Below the pieces are notes generated by a model, which was not told the DNA's origin, made no database searches, and saw only the letters and a program-made list of their open reading frames with translations. The translations under genes and the position numbers were made by a program. Positions 11,100-24,569 of a stretch of 64,000 nucleotides of DNA are shown in pieces; positions within the stretch are counted from its first letter, which is position 1, and the number at the start of each line of letters is the position of its first letter. The stretch lies in assembly GCF_027244095.1 (NCBI RefSeq), contig NC_069657.1:2428001-2492000 (forward strand), in the 5' to 3' direction. Source of the DNA: Hemicordylus capensis (taxonomy: Eukaryota > Chordata > Lepidosauria > Squamata > Cordylidae).

Positions 11100-11560
11100 T
11101 CCCCAAGTGCTGTTTTTATTTCTTCCTGTGCGAGGCAGACACCGCAAGCAGATAGAGCCCTTGTTGGTACGATACAAACAACATAAGGACTCTGTACAAT
11201 CTGTTGGCACATTCAAATGATGTAGCCAGTGTTTCTTTTGCAAACACATAAAAGAGGGTTCAAAATATATTTACACCATTTTTCTTCATGAGTTGTTCGC
11301 TACCTGCTATGCCTCTAAAAGTTATATATATGTTGTTTCCATGTGGATTGACCTACATAGGCCAAACCACTCCTCCTATTAGAATATGTGTTCAAGAGCA
11401 CAGAATTAGGATTCAGAATGCATCAGGAGGCACCATACTCACCAAACACTTTCATACTCATCATTTGAAGTTATGATTATTGATAAAGTTATTAGTCATC
11501 AATTTTCAAAAGTCAATGTACCCCCTCAAAAATGGTCACAGTCACAGAAAGATGAGATGG
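11100..11560 (+). mobile_element. Penelope-like element fragment with GIY-YIG-like endonuclease
   Basis: The pieces CSQCFFCKH (about 11221-11247) and then PCGLTYIGQTTPPIRICVQE with HRIRIQN follow the cysteine-rich linker and GIY-YIG nuclease (here GLTYIG) of Penelope-like retroelements. The frame is broken and only the C-terminal part remains. Confidence 0.5.
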
Positions 11561-12420
11561 ATATTTTTGACACAGAGTATGTTTCCTTCTGGTCTCAGTG
11601 ACAACATGGATTATTCTGTCTTTTATAATGACAGTGATTAGTTTGTCTTGGCATTGTCTCTCTAAGACATAAGTTTTGGGCAGCATACAAATGTGTTAAA
11701 TAAATAAATAAAGGTATAGCTTATCTTCATTATTGTTCAAAAAAGAAGTGTAGCCGCATCGATATTTAAGCACAGTGATTACAGCAGGGTCATATGCCAT
11801 TCCTTAGAAGGCAAAAAGTGAACTGCTCTTTTACAGTTAACACAATTGTTTGACACAGTTCATTAAAATTGTAAGTTCGGCCTTTTACTAAATGTGATTT
11901 CAAGCATTCAAAGATAAAGAATGTATTTTAAGGTATAGGCAGCAATAAGTGATGTATCCCTCCTTCAACAACAGTGAGTTGTGCATGATGTGAATCTGGT
12001 ATTGGACTGTAAACGCAAAAGTTATTGAGTTCATGCACATGCCCACCCACACAGGCCTGGTGATCTTACTGTATACAACTTCCTTCCCTGGGAAAACAGG
12101 CAAGACTCAGGCTCACTTAATGCAGATTACTTGCAGGGTTCCCCCCACAACTCAACAAGGATATTACACAGCTTGGAACATGTAGTTCAGTCATCCAAAT
12201 GCCTTCAGTTTAAAATGAGAGTTAAATGGCTGTACATTTTCACTCCTGCTCTAAAAAGAATGGAAATTACAAGCAGGTGCCCATCATAACATATTCTGTG
12301 CCATAGAAGCTGTCAAGCCTTTGTACAGGCTGGTATATGATGATGGCTTTAGAAGCGAGGCTCCATGTGTTAGACGTTGGGCCCCAACGCCTTAATGAAA
12401 GACCAAGGCAAAGGGTGGGT
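11561..12420. other. No gene recognised
   Basis: AT-rich; a short TTAAATAAATAAATA L2-type tail sits near 11695. Confidence 0.4.
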
Positions 12421-12424
12421 GCAT

Positions 12425-12815
12425 GTTGGGCTGGGGAGACTGATTGCCAAGAAATTTAGGACCGGCGAAATACTTTTTCACACCATGCAGAACCAACCTA
12501 TGGAATTCTCTGCCACGGGATCTGGTGACAACCCACAGCCTGGGTGGCTTTAAGAGGATTTTAGATCAATTCATGGAAGGCAGGTCTCTCAATGGCTACT
12601 AGTCGGAGGGCGATAGGCCACCTCCAGCCTCAAGGCAGGATGCCTGTGGATATCAATTGCAGGGGAGCAACAGCAGGAGAGAGGGCCTGCCCCCCTCAGC
12701 TCTTGCCTGTGGGCTTCTCAGAGGCCTCTGGCGGGCCACTGTGTGAAGCAGGAGGATGATGGACGAGATAGGCCTTGGGCCTGATCCAGCAGGGCTCTTC
12801 TTAAGTTCTTATGAT
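12425..12815 (+). mobile_element. CR1 LINE 3' end
   Basis: Sequence for the last CR1 ORF2 codons (NSLPRDLVTTHSLGGFKRI-like) and the typical 3' UTR GGCGGGCCACTGTGTGAAGC up to GTTCTTATG. Confidence 0.85.
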
Positions 12816-13329
12816 GCATCCAGGCAGCCATTTAACAGGTGCAGTTTCTCTAATCACTTCCTAGAGATGCCACTGATGAATTTCTGCCTGCTGCATCTCT
12901 GATCAAGGCAAAGAGAAACAGAGTGAGCAGCAGGCAGCCACAGCAGCCGCCACTGGCCATGAAGAAAGAGGCAGCAGTGAGGTGGCCAGCCGGCCTCCAG
13001 CTGGCATGGCATGTGGAGCCAGCAGCAAGTGCCTCCTTTTGCTGGCTTCTGGTCTACAAACACAGAAACAACCCTGATGATGTGTGAGTGAGAACTTCTG
13101 AAGAACAGCAGCAGGTAAACCGAATCAATGGAGTCCTCGAGTTATGCCGGGTTGCGGTCGTCTTGGAATGGCTGGGAGGGTGAGTGACAGCTGCGCCTCC
13201 AAGCAGGTCCTGTGGACTTTTTTCTGGGTGTGTTTGAGAAGGGAGACAATGCTAATGGGGTGGGGGACGGGGGCTCGGGTATGCTGCAGCTGCAGTGGCG
13301 GCAGGCAACCAGGCCCTCTTCCTCCTGTT
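12816..13329. other. No gene recognised
   Basis: Unassigned sequence between the CR1 3' end and duplication unit A. Confidence 0.4.
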
Positions 13330-13950
13330 CTTCTGCACTGTGCAGAATTCCCACCACTACTCGGGAGCAGCGAGGAATGCTTTGCCGGCAGCTCGGAGGA
13401 GGAGGAGGAGCAGGCGGATGGAATAAGAACCGTCCCCGTGGAGAGCGGGCGAACCCAGCGCCGCTTGCCTGGTGCTGCCTGCCTGAGCCGGGCGCTCCCC
13501 CTCCTCCCCGCCTCTGCTCTGGCCCGACCCCTGCTGGAGGCGCGGGGCGGCGGCAGGAGCCGGCAGCGGCCACGCCGGCAGCGGCCAGGGGGAGGCGGTC
13601 GGGAGGGAGCACCCTGGCAGCCGGGCCGGCCCCGCCGTGGGTCGGGGGGAGAGGGAGCGGGGTACCGGCGGGGGCAGCAGGCGCCCTCTCTCCCTGCCTC
13701 CTGCATGCCTGGGCTGCGGGGTGAGCGGGGGGTCCGCCTGGGTCTGGGTAGGTGGCTGCGGCGGCTGCTGCGGCGGCTTCCCCGAAGCACAGACGTCCGT
13801 CCGGTGCAGCAGCAGCAGCACAGGCAGCCCAAGAGAGTCCGGACCTGGGTGCTGCCAGCCGGGAGAGAGAGAGAGAGCGAGAGCAGGCATGCATTGCAGG
13901 GCAGCCCCCAAAAGCACACCCCCCCCCCCCAAAGAAAGAAAGGGGAGAAA

Positions 13951-14253
13951 AGGGAGAGTCCGGGTCTCGCTGTCTTGCCCAGGCTACGCGGCAGCGGCTA
14001 TTCACAGGCGCGGTCCCACTACTGATCGGCACGGGAGTTTTGACCTGCTCCGTCTCCGACCTGGGCCGGTTCACCCCTCCTTAGGCAACCTGGTGGCCCC
14101 CGGCTCCCCGGGGACCGCCATATTGATGCCGAACTTAGTGCGGACACCCGATCGGCATAGCCCACTGCAGCCCAGAACTCCTGAGCTCACGCGATCCGCC
14201 GGCCTCAGCCTCCCCAGCAGCCGGGATTACAGGCGCGCGCCACCGCGCCCAGC
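13951..14253 (-). ncRNA. RN7SL: 7SL RNA (signal recognition particle RNA), copy A
   Basis: Pol III-transcribed RNA scaffold of the signal recognition particle, which docks secretory ribosomes at the ER. Read on the minus strand it starts GCTGGGCGCGGTGGCGCGCG and ends in CTCTCCC followed by a TTTT terminator (13951-13948). All landmarks of metazoan 7SL are present: the Alu domain with internal A/B-box-like promoter, the segment GCACTAAGTTCGGCATCAAT, the helix 6 hairpin with its GGAG loop, the helix 8 segment CGGAGCAGGTCAAAACTCCC, and the returning Alu strand GCCTGGGCAAGACAGCGAGA. Length is about 303 nt against about 300 nt in human. A TGACGTCA site lies 45 bp upstream. It is divergent from RPS29 copy A with 225 bp between 7SL start and ATG. 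It is not an Alu SINE, since the whole S domain is present. Confidence 0.95.
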
Positions 14254-15036
<783 letters not shown>

Positions 15037-15800
15037 CCCCCCCCCCACCTCTGGACGGATGGCTTGGAGGCAACGTGAGGCAGAAGCCCCCCTGGCCGGA
15101 CCGGCTCCTCTCCCCATAAGTGCCCCTGTGTCCATCCAATAAATTGGGCCTGATTTTTCTTCATCTCGGTGCGGAATGAGTTTTGTCCCGGGGGGGCGGG
15201 AAGGAAGAGGTCCGCGGGCTGAGTCGGGCACATGCCTCACCCGAGAGGGCCCAGTTCCCAGGAGGGCGCCCCCCTTTCCTTCCCTCCTGCTGCTTCCAGC
15301 TTAGAGTCGGGGGTCTCCTTGGCCTGGAGGTGCGGAAGGGGGGGGGCCGCGAGACTCCTGCCAGCCAAGTGTTATGGTGCGGATCCAGTCTCACCGGGAG
15401 GGGACTCACTCCTGCCAGCTGCTACCTTCACCACTTCAAAGGTGACGCACTGCGTGGATCCTGGGAAGGGAGAGGTCCGCGGGCTGCCTTGGTTGCTGGC
15501 AGGGGTTGGGCATATGCCAGCTGGATGACCCGAGAAGGAGCATTACAGGGCGTGTGGAGAGGGCGCAGTGCACAGGAGGGCATTCCCGTCTCCCTCTCCC
15601 CTGCTGCTCCCAGCTTAGAGCCGAGGGGTCTCCCTGGCCTTGGGGCAGAGGGGTGGGGAGGGGGTTGTGAGACTCTTGCCCATAGCACACAGGGATGTTG
15701 AAAGCTGCCGCCTTCTGAGCTGGCCCATCCAGCTCGGTTTTGGCCAAGAGGCAACCCAAGGCTCAGGGACAGGAGGCCTTCCGGGCCCTAACTGGAGACA

Positions 15801-16084
15801 CTGCCCAACTATGCATTGCATTAAATCTGAAGTCTTATCCTTAAAAGGTGGGGGGTTTAAATAGGAGTCACGGAGGGCTGTGCTGAGACCCTGAGATTGC
15901 AGTGTGTGGAGAGGATGTAACCCTTTCCTCTTACTTATGATTCAGATGGGACTTGCTGTTGTCCCCAGGATAGAAGCTCCCTTGGTGTCAGAACAACCAA
16001 GAAGAGCATCTTTGAATTCTGCTCTTTGCTTCCATCTTGTTGGTGAACCACACACTTCCCTTACTGAGTTACAATGCAGGCAGC
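15801..16084. other. No gene recognised
   Basis: Flank of unit A leading to the 7SL-like sequence. Confidence 0.4.
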
Positions 16085-16395
16085 ACACAGTCATTGGGCA
16101 CAGTGGCTCCTGCCTATAATTCTCTAATCACGGGAATTCCCGAGGAATGCTGTGGATCACCTGAGCTCAGAGGTGCTTCTGCGAATATCAGGACTGACAC
16201 GGCAGACCTTGAGAACAGAGCTACCAGGCCATTTACGAGGGGAACGGCAATCTAGCCTGAACGCAACGGAGGCCTCCAGCCTCCCGTTTTAGCACACAAG
16301 AGAAGGGCATGTATAGACCTGGTAGGGCGAATACCCCAGACCGCAGTATCGGTGCTGAACTTAGCATGGAAACCTCTTCAACACTGTATGCAGCA
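16085..16395 (+). ncRNA. Diverged 7SL-like sequence, possible 7SL pseudogene or Alu-domain RNA
   Basis: The first 90 bases follow the 7SL Alu domain: GGGCACAGTGGCTCCTGCCT against GGGCGCGGTGGCGCGCGCCT, then TATAAT, then GGATCACCTGAGCTCAG against GGATCGCGTGAGCTCAG. Near 16245 TCTAGCCTGAACGCAACGG resembles the returning Alu strand. Near 16345 TCGGTGCTGAACTTAGC recalls the S-domain segment, but in changed order. The central S domain is not recognisable. It lies about 1 kb downstream of RPS29 copy A. It could be an old rearranged 7SL copy; a functional short RNA is possible but unsupported. Confidence 0.45.
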
Positions 16396-16399
16396 ACAC

Positions 16400-17200
16400 T
16401 GAGCAGTTGCTAAGAAAGCTAATGGAATCACAGGGCATTTACAGGGCATAGTGTCTAGGGGCCTCCAGATGTTGCTGAACTACAACTCCCATCAGCCCCT
16501 GCTCCCATTACTTCGGGCACGCACTCTATTCTGTGCTAGTCACACTCCCCTTGGAACACTATGCAGATTTATGCAATGGGTCGTGTGGTATTGTCGTTTT
16601 ATAGAAGTGATGTTTCCTCTAGGCATACAGGTTCAGACATTTTTCTTATATGCGTATTTTAAGTTATACAGATTTTCCTTGGGCACGGGGGGGGGGGACC
16701 AAAACATGAGGAAATCGATCTGCCCAGAACACACACACCCCACCAAACACTTAAGGTTGTCTTTTGGGGAGAATCTTGGGAAACACTTAAATTGCTGACA
16801 CTCAACTATTTCATATCAGACGATATTAAACTGATCACAAAGCAATTGCCTGACCCCTCTGCCAGTGGGCATCACAATCCCGTCCTTCTTGGCCTCCCCC
16901 CATTTGACCATATATGGTCCTTCAAAAGCCCCTCTCAACATGGCCTGCCTCTTTCTGCTGTCACAAGGAGAGCAACCACAGCCCCCTCCCACTTCTGCCC
17001 GCATCATAAGACTCCACTGTCCTCTGAGCCCCAATAAAAGCAGCCCACCTTTGCTGAGCAGCTAAGTCTCCCGGGGGGGTGGAGGGGGAACGGTTAATGT
17101 TCCCCCTTTGCCCCCGTGGGATGTGGGAGGGCGGCCGAAGTCCTGGGCTTTTTCTGCAATCTCAGTCCCTGTAGGGGATCCAGGTTTCTGGTAGAGGATG
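16400..17200. other. No gene recognised
   Basis: A CCTCCAGATGTTGCTGAACTACAACTCCCA MITE-type remnant lies near 16460-16500. An AATAAAA motif lies at 17033. Confidence 0.35.
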
Positions 17201-17218
17201 CCTAGCTGTCTCCCCTAG

Positions 17219-17780
17219 ACCCCTGCAGGCTCCTTCGGGAGCTCCTACTGGTAAGTTGGACCACCACCCACCCAGTCCCCCTGGCATCCCACCCTTTCCC
17301 CCACTTGCCTCCTCCCCGTTTAACACAGGGCATCTCTCTCTCTCTCTCTCTTTCAGGCCACGACCGTCTACCGTGCCCCTCTCGGGCAAAAGGGCTGAAG
17401 CGGGGTCTCCCCCTCCCTGTAAGAAGAAGCTCCCCAAGCAGCTCGAAGACCCAGCTCCCAAAGGCATGGTCCTTTTGGTTGAGCCAGAGTAGCTCAAGCT
17501 GTGTCTGGGCAGGCTCGTCCATTGGTGGTCCTGCCCCAACACAGATTGACCAAGGCCCACTGTTTAACCTGGCCCTGCAGGCCTGGCTGGTTGCCGCTTT
17601 TTGGAGCCGAGAAGGAATTTTCCCCTGGGAGGTCTCTGGATCCCCAGGTTTTTTGCCTTCTCTGCACGGCCTTCCTCTTGAGCTCTGCAAGCGCCTTGGC
17701 TTGCCGCTGAAGACGAGTCAACCAGTGGGTCTTTCCCCCTCCCTCCCCCCCCCCCAATAAAATAGAAATTAATCTGAAGA
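17219..17780 (+). CDS. Candidate terminal exons of an unrecognised gene
   Basis: A 32-nt exon (17219-17250; acceptor CTGTCTCCCCTAG, donor CTG|GTAAGT) joins in frame to a last exon at 17357, which follows a long CT tract ending TTTCAG. The open frame reads TPAGSFGSSYWPRPSTVPLS, then GKRAEAGSPPPCKKKLPKQL, then EDPAPKGMVLLVEPE and stops at 17492. A 3' UTR of about 270 bp leads to AATAAA at 17756-17761. No family is recognised and no earlier exon was found, so this could be chance. The coincidence of two acceptors, a donor, frame and polyadenylation signal is suggestive. Confidence 0.35.
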
Positions 17781-17894
17781 CATTGTCGCCTTGTCTTTCT
17801 TGGGTCGTCTCTTTCCTGCTGGTTCTTCTGGGAGTGGTTAGAAGTCAATGAGGAAAATTACTCGTGTTAGGCAATGGATCTGGGGATCAATCAG

Positions 17895-18080
17895 GTTGGG
17901 CTTACGATCCAGAGGTAGAATGCTTGATTGGGACCAAGGAGGTCAGAGTTTAAAATCCTCACTCGGCAATCTCCTACTTCTCAACTTAACCTACCTCACA
18001 GGGTTGTTGTGCAAATAAGAGAGGAAGGTGGAGAACACCACCTTGGGACAAGAGTGTGATCGGTGAAAAACCTCAGCACT
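17895..18080 (+). mobile_element. tRNA-derived SINE with L2-like tail (damaged)
   Basis: tRNA-like head with box B-like GTCAGAGTTTAAAATCC, then CTACCTCACAGGGTTGTTGTG, a conserved SINE core seen again inverted near 42190. Confidence 0.65.
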
Positions 18081-18920
18081 CGAGTCACAGAAGCGCTGGA
18101 TCTTTGCCTTCTTTCTGAACACCACTAATGAAAGGCATTTTCTCTTCCTGGAGATGGGGTTGCTGTCCGAGAACATGGGCCCTACCATTAAAAATCGCTA
18201 AAGTTGGAAATCCTGCCCCAATCATAGATCTGGAGGGCTTTGGGGGCTGCCACTACTTTCACCTCTAAAAGGTTTGACAAAGAAGCTTTTGGAAAAGGTA
18301 TAATTCCCACTTTAACACACGTGAGTCAGAACCTCTCTTGTTATCCTGAGTCCCCAGAGAAGAAACCTATTTGGTGAAGCCAAAGGGGCCACATATAAGC
18401 CCATGGTCTGTGCCAACGGATCAAGGGAAGGCCCATGGATTGCAGATGCCCAAAGGAGAGAGAACCTGCTGGAACGGGGAGGGGGACATCCCTAACTAAG
18501 ATACTTTCCTTCTTTGTTTGCGAATCCTAGAAACACCTCACCTCCCATATCAACGAGACAATCCTACACTGCTTGGTTTGCATTTTTAAGCAGTTTCTAT
18601 TTTTGAATGTTTGATTTTATAATGTGCCCTCTTCCTTTGAGGTCAATCAAGTCTGCTTATGAAGTCAAAGAAAGAGACACAAATGCAAAAGAAGTCATAC
18701 TGGGGGAGGGTGGGGTGGGGGCCATCCATGGAACACTTTTCACCCTAAGTAATCCAGGTACAGTGGTAACAATTCAATTCAGAGAGCAGAACAAAAGCAA
18801 GCTCAAGCTAACGCCGACACAGATAAGCAGCATATACTGTAGTTTTTAGTTCTGGTCAGTAACAAGAGCCTCTCCTGCTTTATCATTTCTTGCAAGATCT
18901 TCTCAGGGAATCTTGAAACA
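18081..18920. other. No gene recognised
   Basis: Unassigned. Confidence 0.35.
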
Positions 18921-18928
18921 AAGGTATT

Positions 18929-19500
18929 CTAGCAGCCCCTCTTTACGTTTTGCACTTTGGAGCAGGCCATCAACTGAACCTGGGAGCCACCAGAGTAGTA
19001 GCCATCGATCGACCATCGGGTCTCCTGCAGTTCTGTGCTTTGAACTTGAACTAGGAGGTCCTTCTCCCAAGTCCTTTGCGTTAGCTACAGGCAAAACAAT
19101 GCAGACCTCATGGTCCCATGAAATCCAGAATGCAAACAGTGGTAGCTACCGGCTTGTCCTTGACGTCTTAATCAATCAATTCTAGAAGCCCCTCTTACGT
19201 TTAGTACTTTGGATCAGGCTGTCAGCTGATCCTGGGAGCCACTGGTCTAGTAGCCATCGATCGACCCGTCCTCCATGAATTTGCCAAAGCCCCTTTGAAA
19301 GCCATCCGAGCGACTGGCCATCACCACACCCCATGGAAGAGAACTCCACAGGTTATGCGTGACCAAGTACTTCCTTTTGTCGGTCCTAAATTTCCTGGCC
19401 TTCCTTTTCATGGGATGACCTCTGGGCTCTAGTGTTGGGAGAGAGGGAGAAAAGCTTCTCTATCCACTCTCTCTACTCCATGCAGCGTTTTTGACAATCT
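18929..19500 (-). mobile_element. CR1 LINE fragment with an internal repeated segment
   Basis: 19240-19500 is minus-strand CR1 C-terminal RT sequence. An 80-bp segment ending GTAGCCATCGATCGACC occurs twice (18929-19012 and 19185-19266). Confidence 0.7.
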
Positions 19501-19998
19501 GTAAGCAGCGTAATATATACTGAGCACACATTTTGCATGCCTTTCCGTCCTCTGAGGAAAAGACACTGCACAGGTAGTGACTTTCTCTCACATGACTCCC
19601 CACACTCTCAAAGCTCTGTTCTTCTTTTCCCTTGGTCATGCCTGTCTTGTGACTTGACCTGCTTCGCAGGGCTGTTGGGAAGGTGGAATGGTGGAAACCC
19701 AACCCTCGGACATGCAGCTCAGTTGGGACCCTGGACTCCCTTATTTTTCTGCCCAACTTTCTGCACAGGAATGGATGGAGAATGCACAAGGCACACACAT
19801 GAATCCCTCAAGCCAGCCACAATCCTGGGGATTCTGCTGCCTCCCACAGCCCTTGGGAGAACAAAACCGCCCACCAGGCAAGATGCCCGGAGATGCTGTG
19901 AATCTCGCTCCGTTTGGGCAGTTCATATTTGGAGATGCTGTAGTGTCTCAGAGCTCACCCCTGTTCAGGAGACCTCTCACACCCAAGCATTTAGAACA

Positions 19999-20133
19999 GG
20001 GCTGCTCAACTTTGGCCATCCCGCAGATGTTGGCCTACAACTCCCAGAATCCCTGACTACTGGCCACTGTGCCTGGAGATTGTGGGAATTGTAGTTCAAA
20101 AGGAGCTGTGGGGCAAAGGTTGATCAGGGCTGG
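19999..20133. mobile_element. Palindromic MITE (GCTGCTCAACTTTGGCC type)
   Basis: Inverted termini GGGCTGCTCAACTTTGGCC and GGCAAAGGTTGATCAGGGC with a CTACAACTCCCAGAATCCCT core. Confidence 0.65.
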
Positions 20134-20640
20134 TCTAGATAATGAGAAGTCATTGTTGCACTGTATTCCGTGCTGGTCAGACCTCCCTTGAAATACTGCA
20201 ACCCATTCTGGGTCTCACATTTTAAGAAGGTTGTTGATGAACAGGTTCAGAGGAGGACAATACAGACGGTAGGGAGTCTGGAAAAGGGAAGTTGGAGGAG
20301 CTCGGTATGTTTAGCCTGGAGAAAACAAGCCTAAGGTGGGATATATGATGGTTGTCCCATCAAAGAAGGGGTGGAATTGTTTAGACTAGACTCAATGGGC
20401 AGGAACGGCAAAGAAGCAATTTAGGCTAGACATTGGGAAGAATTTCCTAATCGCAATAACTGTTCAACAGTGGAAGAGTCTGCTTTGTGCAATGGAAAGC
20501 TCTCCCTTGCTGGAGGTGTTCAAACAGAGGCCACCTGTCAGGGATGCTGCACCAACCTCCTGAGTGTGCAGTGGGGGTTGGACAAAGACCTCCCTTCCCA
20601 CTCTCAAAGTCTGATTCTAAGAGCACTGGCAGAATCTGTC
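20134..20640 (+). mobile_element. Old CR1-like LINE 3' fragment
   Basis: Frames still resemble the CR1/L3 RT end: PSLEYCNPFWVSHFKK, then VQRRT, then WRSSVCLAWRKQA. Confidence 0.55.
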
Positions 20641-21424
20641 TTCCACCCACCAGCAGGAATTTTAATCCATTTTAGGATATAATTAGCACCAAACTCTGCA
20701 TGTTTTTTTTTTTTTTTTTTGGACTTTATGCATTTTGATAGTCTAAGATATATTTTATATCACATTATATTCCATGTTTTAGGCTCATGTTAAGAATGTT
20801 TTGGGGCGGACCTTGAGCTGGATGAGAGAGGGGGGGAAAGGTTTATTTCAAACATTTCTTACCCTTCTCAGCCTGCATTGATTCAAGTTCCCTCCAGAAA
20901 TTCAAATCACCTATTCAGGTATTCCAGCATGTTTTTCCTGGACAGCATTATCTGCTGTGAAAAATCAGGCCTGGTTTATACAAAAGCTTTTGCTAGAATC
21001 AAAACAGAGCTAAACATTTGTATGGTTGTGATTGCTCTGATTGAACAAAGTTGCATTTATTTGGTCTTCCTATGCTATGTATAGTAGATATGGGATTTGA
21101 CTGCAGTGCTTTGCACACCAAGCATTTATACATATTTTATTTTATAAACATTTAATTTCTATCACACTTTTCAATCCAGCAGTATCCACAAAGCTATTTA
21201 CATAAAATATTATGCAATGAAACCTCAAATAATTAACACCATCCAGATAAAACATGTGGTTAGAACTATCCAATAAAAGTCACCACTGAACCGCAAAGCC
21301 ATTGTCAGGAAGTTCCACACAGGAATGTCCACTGAGAAGTCCCTGCTTCATGCCACTATCTTCTGAGCTTCAGAAGCCTGGGCCAATGAACACACTTTTT
21401 GACCTAAGCGTATGGGGAAGTTCA
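20641..21424. other. No gene; T-run and L2-type tail
   Basis: A T20-type run near 20704 and a minus-strand L2-like tail at about 21120-21240. Confidence 0.45.
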
Positions 21425-22508
<1,084 letters not shown>

Positions 22509-22582
22509 AAGAATGGATTTATTCTTCCAATTTCTCATGTGATTTCCCCCTTGCCTCTTTGGTCCTCTCCTTTGCTCAGGAG

Positions 22583-22883
22583 AGGAGAGCTGGTCTTGTA
22601 ATAGTAAGTGTGACTTGTCCCCCTAGCTAAGCAGGGCTTGCCCTGGTTGCATTTGAATGGGAGACCATACGTGAGCACTGGAAGACATTCCTCTCAGGGG
22701 ATGGGGCCGCTCTGGGAAGAGCAGAAGGTTCCAAGTTCCCTCCTTGGCGGCATCTCCAAGATAGGCCTGAGAGAGATTCCTGCCTGCAAACTTGGAGAAG
22801 CCGCTGCCAGTCTGTATAGACAATACTGAGCTAGATGGACCTATGGTCTAACTCAGTAGGTGGCAGCTTCCTATGTTCCTATG
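22583..22883 (+). mobile_element. SINE with a 5S rRNA-like head and Sauria-like tail, copy 1
   Basis: GCTAAGCAGGG, CCTGGTTGCA and GAATGGGAGACC match the internal control region of 5S rRNA genes in order and spacing. The second half is the Sauria body and tail (GAGCTAGATGGACC, GGCAGCTTCCTATG). Confidence 0.7.
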
Positions 22884-23160
22884 ACCATCTGGATTCCAAA
22901 GGCCAAGTGGCTCTCCCTCATTCTTACTCTCCCACCCATCCACTGCTAAAATAAAAAGACATAAAAGGCCAAAGACATAAAAGGCCAAGGGAGAAAGAGT
23001 GCCTCGGATCAGTCAGTCCTAAATGACATGTGTGTCATTGCCTGAGCCTTTCTCCCCACAGCACGTAGCCGATTGCAGCTTTTCGCTGGCCAGGCACTCC
23101 TATGGAATGGGCTGTGGATTCTGTCTGCCATTCTTCCCCAACTGGGATTCTCAATTACAA
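22884..23160. other. No gene recognised
   Basis: Short direct repeat of AAAGACATAAAAGGCCAA near 22960-22988. Confidence 0.4.
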
Positions 23161-23325
23161 TTTGCACATTTTTTGTTCCCTAGGAGAGGAGATGCTGAAA
23201 GGCTTCATCTCATACTGCGCAGGAGGAGACAATGGTCAGCCCCTCCTGTATTCTACCAAAGACAACCACAGGGCTCTGGGGTCACCAGGAGTCAACACCG
23301 ACTCGATGGCACAACTTTAGGAGAG
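23160..23325 (+). mobile_element. tRNA-SINE fragment (GTCAACACCGACTCGATGGC tail family)
   Basis: Body GAGATGCTGAAAGGCTTCATC, then CCTGTATTCTACCAAAGAC and the tail GAGTCAACACCGACTCGATGG. Confidence 0.75.
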
Positions 23326-24560
23326 GTGTGTTTCCTCCCTGATCTGGTGCCTGATGTCACTAATGAATAATGAGATTTCAACTGGCCCATAAGAAAGGGG
23401 TTGTGAAGGTCTCATGACTCAGTGGGTCAGCCAACACAAGGTATACGGGAATTTGGAGGATTCACTACCACCACCTGCCTTAAGGGAGCCTCACACTTCT
23501 CAAAGGAGACTTCATATATTGAAAACAGTCACCTGCAGATCTCTTCCTTTCCTCCAAGTTGCAGATGGTTGGGCTTTTCCTGTCTCCCAGGTGGGAGAGG
23601 AGACTGGGACTCCTCCTTTGGAGGAAACATACAGACTAAATCTTCAGTGATTCCAGTCCTTGATTTTAAATGGGTGTTATTGCCCCAGAGATGGGATTAT
23701 TGATAGGCTGTGCCAGATGGCTGCAAATGCCCCTTTCAGAGAAGAATCAAAGATCTGCCTTGCAGAAAAAGACCAAAACTCCACCCAGTCCATCACTGCC
23801 TCCAGTTCTGGCCCTCCATACATCCTCGGGAATCTCCCTCCCTCCACTTCCCCACATTTCTTCCACCCCCTGAAAGCCTCCCTCTGCTCTGAGGCCCATC
23901 TTTTGGTTCCCCTTCACCTGACACCCACTTTAGGGTGGGGGTCAGGTCTGGCCTTGGCTGCTGTTTGTACCATCTGCTGGTGGAGGGGGAGGTCTCTGCT
24001 CTCTTGGCTTGCTCTGGGAAGTAGTTTGGAAAGCAAAGTGCTACAAAATATTGCCAAAACCAACAACAAACCTCTTTTTATTAATCACACTGAAGCTGTG
24101 AACCCTAAAGAGTGAGGCTGTAGCCCAAACATTGGGGGAAATGCCACAGACAAAGCTAACGATAATTTAATTGCCAGTTGTATCCAGTGCATTTCAATAT
24201 CTCTCTCAGGAGAACTTGTTCAAGATTTATTTCAAATATTTGAATCCCCAGCCCCGCCAGTGCTGGGAGAGGCTCTTGAAGACGACAAAACAATATAAAA
24301 TTGATAAAATTCAGTTTAAAAACTAGACCCAATTAAGACTAGACTCACACATGAAAAATGAGTCACCCCAGGCTGAGAACTTTGTCCCTCGGGGGAGTGT
24401 GTCCCTATCCAACTCCAGATTTACCTCACCACTTGGATCACCAGTTTTGCCAACCCAGAGCACTTCCACTCATCTTATCTGCCTTGCCTTTCAGCTTGTT
24501 TGCCCCCATCTAGCCCCAAAGGGCTTCCAGACACTGGTGAGTTCTTAAGAGAGGCCACTG
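23326..24560. other. No gene recognised
   Basis: No splice-supported exon or repeat family identified. Confidence 0.35.
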
Positions 24561-24569
24561 CATCCTTCT

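Noticed and set aside
22640-22680. 5S rRNA gene
   Set aside because: Only the internal control region is similar and it is fused to a SINE body.
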